A model generated the notes under the pieces. That model was not told where the DNA came from. It searched no databases and saw only the letters and a list, made by a program, of their open reading frames with translations. A stretch of 61,786 bases of DNA, taken from contig NZ_BMTF01000034.1 of the NCBI RefSeq assembly GCF_014649535.1, positions 1 through 61,786 of the forward strand, given 5' to 3'. Source of the DNA: Streptomyces gelaticus (lineage in GTDB: Bacteria > Actinomycetota > Actinomycetes > Streptomycetales > Streptomycetaceae). Below are positions 43,141 to 51,892 of this stretch, one piece after another (the first letter of the stretch is position 1; every line of letters begins with the position of its first letter). The position numbers and the translations under genes are program-made.

Positions 43141-43941
43141 ATGCCGCCGTCCCAGAAACGTGCCCGTCGCTACGACCCGGCCAGGACCCGCAGCGCGGTC
43201 CTGGCGCAGTTCGCCCAGGTCCGGGATGCCGTCCGCACCCTGACGCCCGGACAGCTCGCGCTGCCGACCCGGCTCGGCGACTGGACCGTGCGTGAACTGG
43301 CCGTACATCTGACCATGGTGCTCTCGGCCGTCACCCGGAATCTGGAGCTGCCGGAGCCCGCTGCGGCCAAGCCCGATCTGACACTCGTCGAGTGGCCGTT
43401 CAGGACCGCGGACCGGGCCGCGAGCATCGCGGACGACACCAGGGCGCTCGCAGTGGACCGCCCTGATCTGGACGCGCTGTACGGGGAGGTCGCGGGGCGG
43501 TTCGAGGAACTGGTGCCCGGGGCCGGCGACGAGCGGCTGCTGCCGACGCGCGTCGGGGTGATGCGGCTGGCCGACTTCCTCGTCACCCGTACCGTCGAAC
43601 TCGTCGTGCACACCGACGATCTGAACGAGGCGGCCGGCCTCGACATCCCGTACGACCGGCAGGCGCTCGCCGCCTGCACCCGGCTGCTCGCCGACGCCCT
43701 CGCCGAGAAGGCGCCGGGCGGCTCGGTCGAGGTGCGGGTCCCGCCGTTCGCCGTCGTCCAGTGTGTGCCGGGCCCCCGGCACACCCGCGGTACGCCGCCC
43801 AATGTCGTCGAGACCGACCCGCTCACCTGGATCCGGCTCGCCACCGGGCGCACGGAGTGGGCGCGGGCGCTCGACGAGGTGAAGGTCGCCGCGAGCGGGG
43901 AGCGGGCCGATCTTGCCGCCCTGCTGCCCCTGATGGGATGA
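43141..43941 (+). CDS. Maleylpyruvate isomerase/DinB-fold protein with sterol-carrier-like tail
   Basis: The product is 266 residues. The first part resembles mycothiol-dependent maleylpyruvate isomerases (MDMPI/DinB fold): TRLGDWTVRELAVHLTMVLS, and FLVTRTVELVVHTDDLNEAA with a conserved His. The C-terminal half ends with a domain like that of sterol-carrier family proteins (SGERADLAALLPLMG region). The exact reaction is unknown; mycothiol-linked detoxification is plausible. The ATG at 43141 has no Shine-Dalgarno; TAGGCT lies 7 bases upstream. Confidence 0.82.
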   Translation: MPPSQKRARRYDPARTRSAVLAQFAQVRDAVRTLTPGQLALPTRLGDWTVRELAVHLTMVLSAVTRNLELPEPAAAKPDLTLVEWPFRTADRAASIADDTRALAVDRPDLDALYGEVAGRFEELVPGAGDERLLPTRVGVMRLADFLVTRTVELVVHTDDLNEAAGLDIPYDRQALAACTRLLADALAEKAPGGSVEVRVPPFAVVQCVPGPRHTRGTPPNVVETDPLTWIRLATGRTEWARALDEVKVAASGERADLAALLPLMG

Positions 43942-44565
43942 GCGGGAAGCGGACGGGGCGGCGATCGGGTGCGGGGCCGGCTCAGGACCCCGTCGGGTAC
44001 GGCAGCAGTCCGGCGTCGGTCCGCTCCCAGGGCGCCCGCGGCCCGGCCGAATCAGGCGCAGCGGCAGACGGCCCTCGTGACATGTCCCGGATCGACGTGC
44101 CGACGTTCCACGAACGTGACCGAGCGGTCACCGAGAGGCTGGGGTTGCATGGCACAGGAGCCTGCCAGCCGGCCAATGTCCCGTCGACGACGGTCTCGTA
44201 CCGAGGCTCCTGCGCCAGGTCGGCGACGCGTGTCGAGAGGCCCCGGCAGGCCCCGCATCCGGGCGTCGAGGTGTGAGGCTCGCCACGAAACGCGCGTTCG
44301 GTCGGACCCCGTACCGGGCCGCCGGCCGCCTCACCGAGCGCCACCATCCGGCCAGGCGGACCGCCCGGCGAGGATGGCCGGAACTCGACGGTAACCGGGC
44401 GCTGATCCGGGTGACCGCCGCCCTGTGGCCCGATCCGGACTCCACCGCGACCCATGGGTGATCACTCCGCGTAACCGTCCGAAGCGTCCCTCGAACCACC
44501 CCTGGGAGCGCTTCCCCGGTGGTCCGGCCCGGTATCCCGAATTCGGACCAGTGGTCGATCTCGCC
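43942..44565. other. Intergenic region before purF
   Basis: About 620 bp. Frames remain open by composition, including a 62-codon plus-strand one at 44273-44461, but none has a ribosome-binding site, biased codons or a known motif. I see no supported gene. Confidence 0.5.
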
Positions 44566-44571
44566 TACACT
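44542..44571 (+). promoter_or_regulatory. purF promoter, leaderless type
   Basis: TACACT at 44566-44571 lies 7 bases before the GTG. A weak TTCGGA -35 is at 44542-44547, 18 bases upstream. Confidence 0.6.
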
Positions 44572-44578
44572 CGGTGGC

Positions 44579-46105
44579 GTGCCCCGTGGTGATGGACGAC
44601 TCAACCACGACCTGCTCCCCGGAGAGAAAGGCCCCCAGGACGCTTGCGGCGTCTTCGGTGTCTGGGCTCCGGGCGAAGAGGTCGCCAAGCTCACCTATTT
44701 CGGACTGTATGCCCTGCAGCACCGTGGACAGGAGTCCGCGGGTATCGCAGTGAGCAACGGGTCCCAGATCCTGGTCTTCAAGGACATGGGACTGGTCTCG
44801 CAGGTCTTCGACGAAACGTCTCTGGGATCTCTCCAGGGCCATATCGCGGTCGGTCATGCCCGCTACTCCACCACCGGTGCCTCGGTGTGGGAGAACGCGC
44901 AGCCGACGTTCCGTGCGACCGCGCACGGCTCGATCGCCCTGGGCCACAACGGCAACCTGGTCAATACGGCCCAGCTCGCCGAGATGGTCGCCGACCTTCC
45001 CCGCAAGGACGGCCGCGCCACCCAGGTCGCCGCGACGAACGACACCGATCTGGTGACCGCGCTGCTCGCCGGCCAGACCGACGACGACGGCAAGCCGCTC
45101 ACCATCGAGCAGGCCGCCGCCAAGGTGCTCCCCGATGTCAGGGGCGCCTTCTCCCTCGTCTTCATGGACGAGCACACCCTCTATGCCGCCCGTGACCCAC
45201 AGGGCATCCGCCCGCTGGTCCTCGGCCGGCTGGAGCGCGGCTGGGTGGTGGCCTCCGAGTCCGCCGCCCTCGACATCTGCGGTGCCAGCTTCGTCCGCGA
45301 GATCGAGCCGGGCGAGCTCGTCGCCATCGACGAGAACGGCCTGCGCACCTCGCGGTTCGCGGAAGCGAAGCCCAAGGGCTGCGTCTTCGAGTACGTCTAC
45401 CTGGCCCGCCCCGACACCGACATCGCCGGGCGCAACGTCTACCTCTCCCGGGTGGAGATGGGCCGCAAGCTGGCCGCCGAGGCCCCGGTCGAGGCCGATC
45501 TGGTCATAGCGACCCCGGAGTCCGGCACCCCCGCCGCCATCGGTTACGCGGAGGCCAGCGGCATCCCGTTCGGCGCCGGGCTGGTGAAGAACGCGTACGT
45601 CGGCCGGACCTTCATCCAGCCGTCCCAGACCATCCGGCAGCTGGGCATCCGCCTCAAGCTGAACCCGCTCAGGGAAGTCATCAAGGGCAAGCGCCTGGTG
45701 GTCGTCGACGACTCGATCGTCCGCGGCAACACCCAGCGCGCACTGGTCCGGATGCTCCGCGAGGCCGGTGCCGCCGAGATCCACATCCGGATCTCGTCCC
45801 CGCCGGTGAAGTGGCCCTGCTTCTTCGGCATCGACTTCGCGACCCGCGCAGAGCTGATCGCCAACGGCATGACGGTCGACGAGATCTCCACGTCGATGGG
45901 CGCGGACTCGCTCGCGTACATCTCGCTCGACGCCATGGTCGAGGCGACGACGATCGCCAAGCCGAATCTCTGCCGCGCCTGCTTCGACGGTGAGTACCCC
46001 ATGGAGCTCCCGGACCCGGAGCTGCTCGGCAAGCAGCTGCTGGAGACCGAGCTGGCGGCAGGCCCGGCGGCGACCGCCGCGTCCGACGCACTGCGTCGTC
46101 CGTGA
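44579..46105 (+). CDS. purF: Amidophosphoribosyltransferase
   Basis: The product is 508 residues, the first committed enzyme of purine synthesis (PRPP plus glutamine to phosphoribosylamine). It begins PRGDGRLNHDLLPGEKGPQD with the nucleophile Cys 23 after propeptide removal (DACGVFG). LQHRGQESAGIAVSNG and the PRPP loop VVVDDSIVRGNTQRAL are present. LCRACFDGEYP near the end suggests an iron-sulfur cluster as in the Bacillus enzyme. GTG 44579 lacks a Shine-Dalgarno and lies 7 bases after TACACT. Confidence 0.97.
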   Translation: MPRGDGRLNHDLLPGEKGPQDACGVFGVWAPGEEVAKLTYFGLYALQHRGQESAGIAVSNGSQILVFKDMGLVSQVFDETSLGSLQGHIAVGHARYSTTGASVWENAQPTFRATAHGSIALGHNGNLVNTAQLAEMVADLPRKDGRATQVAATNDTDLVTALLAGQTDDDGKPLTIEQAAAKVLPDVRGAFSLVFMDEHTLYAARDPQGIRPLVLGRLERGWVVASESAALDICGASFVREIEPGELVAIDENGLRTSRFAEAKPKGCVFEYVYLARPDTDIAGRNVYLSRVEMGRKLAAEAPVEADLVIATPESGTPAAIGYAEASGIPFGAGLVKNAYVGRTFIQPSQTIRQLGIRLKLNPLREVIKGKRLVVVDDSIVRGNTQRALVRMLREAGAAEIHIRISSPPVKWPCFFGIDFATRAELIANGMTVDEISTSMGADSLAYISLDAMVEATTIAKPNLCRACFDGEYPMELPDPELLGKQLLETELAAGPAATAASDALRRP

Positions 46106-46165
46106 CGGCCCGGTCGCACACCTCCGGCCACCAGCCCCGTATCTCCACACGAAAGATCCCAGGCA

Positions 46166-47239
46166 ATGTCTGAGACAACAGGTGCTTCCTACGCGGCAGC
46201 GGGCGTCGACATCGAAGCCGGCGACCGCGCCGTCGAGCTGATGAAGGAGTGGGTGAAGAAGACGCAGCGCCCCGAGGTCGCGGGCCTCGGCGGACTCGGC
46301 GGTTTCGCCGGCCTCTTCGACGCCTCGGCCCTCAAGCGCTACGAGCGTCCGCTGCTCGCCTCCGCCACCGACGGCGTCGGCACGAAGGTCGACCTCGCCC
46401 GCAAGATGGGCGTGTACGACACGATCGGCCACGACCTCGTCGGCATGGTCGTCGACGACCTGGTCGTCTGCGGTGCCGAGCCGCTCTTCATGACCGACTA
46501 CATCTGCGTCGGCAAGGTGCACCCCGAGCGTGTCGCGGCCATCGTGAAGGGCATCGCCGAAGGCTGCGTCCTCGCGGGCTGCGCCCTGGTCGGCGGCGAG
46601 ACCGCCGAGCACCCCGGTCTCCTCGGCCCGGACGACTTCGATGTCGCCGGCGCCGGTACCGGTGTGGTCGAGGCCGATCTGCTGCTGGGCCCGGACCGTA
46701 TCCGTAAGGGTGACGTGGTGATCGCCATGGCGTCGTCCGGTCTTCACTCCAACGGGTACTCGCTCGTCCGGCACGTGGTCTTCGACCGGGCCGGCTGGTC
46801 GCTGGACCGGCAGGTCGAGGAGTTCGGCCGCACGCTCGGCGAGGAACTCCTGGAGCCCACCAAGATCTACTCGCTGGACTGCCTGGCGCTCACCCGCACG
46901 ACCGAGGTGCACGGCTTCAGCCACGTCACCGGCGGTGGCCTGGCCAACAACCTGGCCCGGGTCATCCCGGACGGACTGCACGCCAGGGTCGACCGTTCCA
47001 CCTGGACGCCGGGCGCGGTCTTCGACCTGGTCGGCCGCACCGGACAGGTCGAGCAGCTGGAGCTGGAGAAGACGCTGAACATGGGCGTCGGCATGATCGC
47101 GATCGTGCCGGCCGAGTCCGTGGACGTGGCACTGACGACGCTGGCCGACCGCGGGGTCGAGTCCTGGGTGGCGGGCGAGATCACCGAGCGCGGGGCACAC
47201 ACCTCGGGCGCGGAGCTCGTCGGCGGGTACGCGCGATAG
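46166..47239 (+). CDS. purM: Phosphoribosylformylglycinamidine cyclo-ligase (AIR synthase)
   Basis: The product is 357 residues. It begins SETTGASYAAAGVDIEAGDR and has SATDGVGTKVDLARKMGVYD, followed by VGMVVDDLVVCGAEPLFMTD and TGGGLANNLARVIP. It closes the imidazole ring using ATP, converting FGAM to AIR. It follows purF by 60 bp in the same direction, so both may share a transcript. The ATG at 46166 is preceded by GAAAGATC-type purines only. Confidence 0.97.
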   Translation: MSETTGASYAAAGVDIEAGDRAVELMKEWVKKTQRPEVAGLGGLGGFAGLFDASALKRYERPLLASATDGVGTKVDLARKMGVYDTIGHDLVGMVVDDLVVCGAEPLFMTDYICVGKVHPERVAAIVKGIAEGCVLAGCALVGGETAEHPGLLGPDDFDVAGAGTGVVEADLLLGPDRIRKGDVVIAMASSGLHSNGYSLVRHVVFDRAGWSLDRQVEEFGRTLGEELLEPTKIYSLDCLALTRTTEVHGFSHVTGGGLANNLARVIPDGLHARVDRSTWTPGAVFDLVGRTGQVEQLELEKTLNMGVGMIAIVPAESVDVALTTLADRGVESWVAGEITERGAHTSGAELVGGYAR

Positions 47240-47250
47240 ACATGGGCGGA

Positions 47251-47274
47251 CACACCGGGGGCGAACCCGGTGTG
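47251..47274. terminator. Hairpin after purM
   Basis: CACACCGGG (47251-47259) pairs with CCCGGTGTG (47266-47274), 12 bases past the purM stop. Confidence 0.8.
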
Positions 47275-47379
47275 CGCTACATCCTCGGCCGCCGGGACCG
47301 CAACACGTCCGGCGGCCGGGGAAGGCGTCGGGGAAACCGGCGTCCGCACGAGCGGCCGGACCGGTCCTGGGCAGCACAG

Positions 47380-47410
47380 AACCCGGTCCGGGACAGGCCC
47401 GGACCGGGTT
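47380..47410. terminator. Hairpin between purM and DUF3073 gene
   Basis: 13-bp perfect repeat AACCCGGTCCGGG (47380-47392) with CCCGGACCGGGTT (47398-47410), likely the end of the minus-strand DUF3073 transcript and of readthrough from purM. Confidence 0.8.
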
Positions 47411-47427
47411 GATGTGTCAGCGCGAGG

Positions 47428-47685
47428 TCAAGCGCCGCGGCGCTGTGACGACGGACCGGACTTGTCGTCCTCGTCCTCGTCCTCGTCGTCGTTGTACAGA
47501 TCCGCGTACTGTGCGTACGGGTCATCTTCCTCGTCGTCGTCCTCGAACGGCTCTGCGTTCGGTGGCTGACTCGAAGGCGATGCGCCCAGCTCATTGGCCA
47601 GACGCGACAGGTCAGTCCCGCCGCTGCTGTACTTCAGCTGGCGGGCGACCTTTGTCTGCTTGGCCTTTGCCCGGCCGCGCCCCAT
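47428..47685 (-). CDS. DUF3073 small acidic protein
   Basis: The product is 85 residues from ATG 47685, with GAGGGGG about 8 bases upstream. It starts GRGRAKAKQTKVARQLKYSS and has LANELGASPS, then a very acidic stretch (FEDDDEEDDP and YNDDEDEDEDD). This is the DUF3073 family, as I recall conserved downstream of purM in Streptomyces. Function unknown. The basic N-terminus and acidic C-terminus suggest a nucleic-acid or ribosome-linked role. Confidence 0.9.
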   Translation of the reverse strand: MGRGRAKAKQTKVARQLKYSSGGTDLSRLANELGASPSSQPPNAEPFEDDDEEDDPYAQYADLYNDDEDEDEDDKSGPSSQRRGA

Positions 47686-47996
47686 GGCTCGACCCCCTCG
47701 GTGACGGGGCTCGACGGCCCCAGAGTCTTGACACGCGTTCATGTTTCAGGACGGACTCTCGGCTGAGAGACCGTGCCCGTAGGGCTTCAACGGTACCTGC
47801 TTCCGCGACCATACGGTACGCCGCCCGCATCACACGCCCCGGAAGGAGACCGGCGAGAAGCCCCGTCCTCGCTGGTCAACTGCGATTTTAACCTCTTCTT
47901 GGCATGCGACCCGCCGACCGGCGTGAGTCTTGTCTCGCCGGTCGGCGGGTCGACGGTCCACGGTGGTGCGGACGCGGGGTGACGCGTCCGCCACCG
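47686..47996. other. Intergenic region with long inverted repeat
   Basis: This 311-bp gap holds a 17-bp inverted repeat (47907-47923 with 47936-47952), likely the terminator of the dehydrogenase gene. No gene is supported. Confidence 0.6.
47907..47952. terminator. 17-bp hairpin downstream of dehydrogenase gene
   Basis: Arms 47907-47923 and 47936-47952 are perfectly complementary, with a 12-base loop. They lie 45 bases past the stop of the minus-strand dehydrogenase. Confidence 0.8.
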
Positions 47997-49079
47997 TCAG
48001 CGGCGGCGGGCTTCGGCCATCCGCTGTTCGGCGATCCGGTCGGCCGCGGCGGCCGGCGGAATGCCGTCATCCTTCGCACGTGCGAATATGGCCAGCGTGG
48101 TGTCGAAGATCTTCGACGCCTTGGCCTTGCACCGGTCGAAGTCGAAGCCGTGCAGTTCGTCGGCGACCTGGATCACCCCGCCCGCGTTCACCACGTAGTC
48201 GGGCGCGTAGAGGATCGACCGGTCCGAGAGGTCCTTCTCGACGCCGGGGTGCGCGAGCTGGTTGTTGGCCGCACCGCACACCACCTTGGCCGTGAGCACC
48301 GCGACGCTCTCGTCGTTCAGCGCGCCGCCGAGTGCGCACGGGGCGTAGATGTCGAGGCCCTCGGTACGGATGAGGGCATCCGTGTCCGCGGCGACGGCGA
48401 CCTCGGGGTGCTTCTCGGTGATCCGGCGTACGGACTCCTCCCGCACATCCGTGATCACGACCTCCGCACCGTCCGAGAGCAGGTGCTCGACCAGGTGGTG
48501 ACCGACCTTGCCGACCCCGGCGACCCCCACTTTTCGGCCACGCAGCGTCGGGTCGCCCCAGAGGTGCTGCGCCGAGGCCCGCATGCCCTGGAAGACACCG
48601 AAGGCGGTGAGGACCGAGGAGTCGCCGGCGCCGCCGTTCTCGGGGGAGCGGCCGGTGGTCCAGCGGCACTCGCGCGCGACGACGTCCATGTCGGTGACAT
48701 AGGTGCCGACGTCGCAGGCCGTCACGTACCGTCCGCCGAGCGAGGCCACGAACCGGCCGTAGGCCAGCAGCAGTTCCTCCGACTTGATCTGCTCGGGGTC
48801 GCCGATGATGACGGCCTTGCCGCCACCGAGGTCGAGACCGGCCATGGCGTTCTTGTACGACATGCCGCGCGAGAGGTTCAGCGCGTCCGCGACGGCCTCC
48901 TCCTCGGAGGCGTACGGATAGAAGCGGGTGCCGCCGAGGGCCGGGCCCAGGGCGGTGGAGTGGATGGCGATGACGGCCTTGAGGCCGGTGGCACGGTCCT
49001 GGCAGAGCACGACTTGCTCGTGGCCACCCTGCTCCGAGCGGAACAGGGTGTGCAGGACGCCGTCGGTCACATCGGTCAC
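47997..49079 (-). CDS. vdh: Valine/leucine (branched-chain amino acid) dehydrogenase
   Basis: The product is 360 residues. It has the Glu/Leu/Phe/Val dehydrogenase layout: GVLHTLFRSEQGGHEQVVLC, LGPALGGTRFYPY, the catalytic-lysine segment NAMAGLDLGGGKAVIIGDP, and the NAD-binding Rossmann part KVGVAGVGKVGHHLVEHLLS. The length fits leucine-type dehydrogenases. I recall a valine dehydrogenase gene in this place in Streptomyces. It deaminates branched-chain amino acids, feeding acyl-CoA precursors for polyketides. I choose GTG 49079 with GGGAG 8 bases upstream; a longer frame from 49169 looks noncoding. Confidence 0.92.
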   Translation of the reverse strand: MTDVTDGVLHTLFRSEQGGHEQVVLCQDRATGLKAVIAIHSTALGPALGGTRFYPYASEEEAVADALNLSRGMSYKNAMAGLDLGGGKAVIIGDPEQIKSEELLLAYGRFVASLGGRYVTACDVGTYVTDMDVVARECRWTTGRSPENGGAGDSSVLTAFGVFQGMRASAQHLWGDPTLRGRKVGVAGVGKVGHHLVEHLLSDGAEVVITDVREESVRRITEKHPEVAVAADTDALIRTEGLDIYAPCALGGALNDESVAVLTAKVVCGAANNQLAHPGVEKDLSDRSILYAPDYVVNAGGVIQVADELHGFDFDRCKAKASKIFDTTLAIFARAKDDGIPPAAAADRIAEQRMAEARRR

Positions 49080-49254
49080 TGTGGTGACTCCCAAGTACGA
49101 AGCGGCGAGGGCCCTCCTGAAGGTGGGGAGGGCCACGGACCGGCCGGTGCGGCCGGTCCGACTGGGCAAGAGAGTAAGTCCTACGCGGACGTAGATCCGC
49201 TCCAGTGCTCAGGATCACCCCCTGGCGGAGTACGGGCGTGACACGATCTGCTGC

Positions 49255-50100
49255 ATGTCGGTGGTGTCTTCGGTGCTCGTCCCTTATGCGTCCTATCTCC
49301 GGGTGTACGAGCCGCTGGCCGCCTTCCCGGAGCCCGAACGCGCCCACTGGGTGCGGTACGCCGGGCGTGCCCGGATTCCCACGGCCCAGGACGAACTGCG
49401 CCGTTCGCTGGCCGACTTGGCGGCCACCCCGCCGGCCGCCGTGCCGGCGCACGAGAGCGGGGACGCGTTCGTCGCCGAGGCCGACGGGGTGGTGTGCGTC
49501 TGCCCGTGGCGGACCAGGCTGCGCGGCTGGCTGGCGCTGGAGGAGCTGACGGAGATGTTTCCCGCCCCGGTGCTCGACGCGGTGCTGCCTCCGGTGGTGC
49601 GCGGGCAGGCGGCGGTGGACCACGAGCGGTGGGCGGAGCGGAATCCGGACGCCCGGCCGTGGATCCGCACCTCGGTGTGGCAGGTGCCGGTGCGGTGGTT
49701 CGTGCTCTTCTCCGACGAGGAGCGGGAGTACGTGGAGGCGGGCGAGGGCGGCGCGGGGCCTGTGCTGCGGTACCGGACGCCGATGGTGCAGGCACGCCGC
49801 CGGCTGGCCCGGGCGCTGAAGACGCTGCGGGAGTCGGTGGACGAGTCCCGGCTGACCGAGGGGCTGGTGGACGTGGGGCGCTGGCTGGAGGAGTTCCATC
49901 CGCGCGCGCTGGTCGAGCTGGACTACGGCGGCCTGGTGCACGCGCTGCCGGCGAAGCAGCTCGCCGGGGACCGGTCGGCCGCCGATGTGGCCGAGGGCAT
50001 CGCGGCGCTCCGGGCCGGCGACACCGAGGGGGCGAGCGAGGCGTACGGCCGGCTGGCGGAGCGCTGGCGTGCCGTAAAGGATCGTCAGTTCGCGAACTGA
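49255..50100 (+). CDS. Conserved hypothetical protein
   Basis: The product is 281 residues with no domain I recognise. It reads VPYASYLRVYEPLAAFPEPE early and PWIRTSVWQVPVRWFVLFSD in the middle, then a helical end. It is mostly soluble-looking. It lies divergent from vdh and upstream of bldC. As far as I recall, a similar gene sits between these two in Streptomyces. The ATG at 49255 has no Shine-Dalgarno but CACGAT lies 7 bases upstream, so it may be leaderless. Confidence 0.85.
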   Translation: MSVVSSVLVPYASYLRVYEPLAAFPEPERAHWVRYAGRARIPTAQDELRRSLADLAATPPAAVPAHESGDAFVAEADGVVCVCPWRTRLRGWLALEELTEMFPAPVLDAVLPPVVRGQAAVDHERWAERNPDARPWIRTSVWQVPVRWFVLFSDEEREYVEAGEGGAGPVLRYRTPMVQARRRLARALKTLRESVDESRLTEGLVDVGRWLEEFHPRALVELDYGGLVHALPAKQLAGDRSAADVAEGIAALRAGDTEGASEAYGRLAERWRAVKDRQFAN

Positions 50101-50623
50101 CAGGGCGATATCGGCGTCTGTTCCTGTACCCCGAGTGACGCGTGGGAACGAAGAGGCGGAATCGTACTCCAGTGATCTTGGGACCTACGTCCCGAACCGG
50201 GCCTTTGCCTCAAGCGTGATGGATAGCACTAACTGGGCCCTTGCGCCCTTCCCTACTCCTCATGCCAAAATAGGACAAGGAGCCCGAGGAGGGCTCCGTC
50301 CGCCCAACTAAGGGCGGAATGCTCAGCATTGCACTCTATGGGGGGTCTGAGGGCTCCTGATCACTCTGTGACTGATCGTCACGGCGGGGTGACTGTCCGC
50401 TATGGCATGGTCCATCGGCTTCCGTCGCTGATGAACACCTGGGAGGGCAATTCCATCGGTTTGGCCGACGTGGCTGGACGGATGGTGTAGTTGTAGTGCC
50501 GAGGACAAGCCGTTCGTCCTATAACCGACTCGGCCCGCGTCCGCCATTTCGGGCAACGTGGGTCAAGGTGCAGAATTTAGAGGAAAGAACCGAGATGGTT
50601 CGGTTCTCCCGAGGAGGCCGCTC
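50101..50623. other. Long intergenic region upstream of bldC
   Basis: A 523-bp gap of ordinary GC content without a supported gene. It should hold the bldC promoter, possibly far from the start. Several short repeats and a GTCAC/GTGAC-rich stretch at about 50370-50390 are visible. Confidence 0.5.
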
Positions 50624-50830
50624 ATGACCGCTCGCACCCCTGATGCCGAGCCGCTGCTGACCCCGGCTGAGGTTGCCACGATGTTCCGCGTGGACCCGAA
50701 GACGGTTACCCGCTGGGCCAAGGCAGGCAAGCTCACGTCCATCCGCACGCTTGGTGGACATCGCCGGTACCGCGAGGCAGAGGTCCGCGCACTGCTTGCG
50801 GGTATTCCGCAGCAGCGCAGCGAGGCCTGA
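50624..50830 (+). CDS. bldC: Developmental regulator BldC
   Basis: The product is 68 residues, a small MerR-like winged-helix DNA-binding protein. It begins TARTPDAEPLLTPAEVATMF and has RVDPKTVTRWAKAGKLTSIR, followed by TLGGHRRYREAEVRALL. It matches my memory of the Streptomyces BldC sequence. BldC binds DNA cooperatively as filaments and holds back development until the right time. The ATG at 50624 follows GAGGAGG at 50611-50617. A strong terminator follows after about 130 bases. Confidence 0.98.
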   Translation: MTARTPDAEPLLTPAEVATMFRVDPKTVTRWAKAGKLTSIRTLGGHRRYREAEVRALLAGIPQQRSEA

Positions 50831-50958
50831 CACACCCCTGTCGCGCCGCAACAACCGGGCTTCCGGGTCCCCCAACCCGTACAGGCCCACCCATGGCTCC
50901 ATATGACGGGCGCCCGCCCCAACGGGCGCCATACCTGTGCAATACGGGTGCGTCGTTC

Positions 50959-50999
50959 GATCGCGCTGGACTCCGCCGGGTCCAGCGCGATCTTTTTTG
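50959..50999 (+). terminator. Intrinsic terminator downstream of bldC
   Basis: GATCGCGCTGGAC (50959-50971) pairs with GTCCAGCGCGATC (50980-50992) and is followed by a run of six T. An additional short repeat GGGCGCC/GGCGCCC lies at about 50908-50932. Confidence 0.93.
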
Positions 51000-51690
51000 T
51001 GCCCGCGTTCTTTGTGCCCGTACGGACCTTGGGTCCGGACACGACTGCCGGAAGCTGTGCGTCCGGTCGGGTGCGGCCGGGATGTCGAGCGGGCCTGGGC
51101 GGGTCTGTTCGGGAGTGTTGGGGGTCGCCCGGGAAGGCCGGGCCGGGCTGGTTCACCTGTTCTCCGAGCGCTCCCGTTCGGGTGGTGCAATTGCACATAT
51201 TAAATTCACCAGTTGTAGGAAGGGCGTAAGGTCACCCCTTCGTAAAACTCTTTCGGTGACTCCCGTCACACTGTGCGCCTCGTACCGAATACGAGCCTGC
51301 CACCGCAGGGAAGCGGAAAGCCGCGCCATTGGTCATCGCCCCGGGGGACTTTCGTCCTTCGCTCCAGAGGCCGTCCTGGCGCCCTGGAGTGAAGCCGACG
51401 GCTTCGGGGCGGAATCCGGTCCGGCGGGCCGTCACGGGCCCCGTGGCGGGCCGCAGGAGTCGACGGTGGGCCGGACGGGTGGGGTTGAGGTGACGGCAGC
51501 CGGAGGCGGCGGCCGGAAGGGCGCGCAGCAGCGTGCGGGTCTCGTGCGGGGCGGACGCCGCCATGCGCACCACCTCCGCCCCGCAGCGGTGCATCGGGGG
51601 CGGCCCCTGCTGCCTGACTGCTCGTCGGCGCTCGCCGGAGTCATGACGCGCGAAAGCCCGGATCCAGAAGGATCCGGGCTTTCGTTACTG
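51000..51690. other. Intergenic region with orphan promoter-like site
   Basis: About 690 bp between the bldC terminator and tRNA-Asp without a clear gene. A palindrome GTGCAATTGCAC (51185-51196) overlaps a TTGCAC -35-like hexamer, with TGTAGG 17 bases downstream (51214-51219). A hairpin follows at 51651-51684. Frames are open on both strands but unsupported. Confidence 0.5.
51651..51684. terminator. Hairpin terminator next to tRNA-Asp
   Basis: CGAAAGCCCGGATCC (51651-51665) with GGATCCGGGCTTTCG (51670-51684), 15-bp stem and AGAA loop, 6 bases past the tRNA 3' end. Confidence 0.85.
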
Positions 51691-51765
51691 CGGTCCTGAC
51701 GGGATTTGAACCCGCGGCCTCCACCTTGACAGGGTGGCGAGCACTCCAAACTGCTCCACAGGACC
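51691..51765 (-). tRNA. tRNA-Asp (GTC), copy 1
   Basis: 5' end 51765 (GGTCCTG), discriminator G at 51691. The anticodon loop CTGTCAA gives GTC. Identical in sequence to the copy at 58298-58372. Confidence 0.97.
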
Positions 51766-51892
51766 AGGTTTTCGCTGCTTGCCTTGCGGCTGGCTGCGAA
51801 GACAGACTGTACAGCAGGTCAGAGGCCCAGGTCGAACTCGCTGAAGGTGGCGGCTCGGTTACGGTCCGGACGGCCCGTCCGGGCGGTCCCTC

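Noticed and set aside
43969..44394. Plus-strand frame of 141 codons in the gap before purF
   Set aside because: Residues are dominated by Arg, Pro and Ser as in shadow frames. No start signal and no recognised motif.
51232..51594. Minus-strand frame of 120 codons between bldC terminator and tRNA-Asp
   Set aside because: No Shine-Dalgarno, poor third-position bias and no family that I recognise. The region is instead described as intergenic with a possible RNA.
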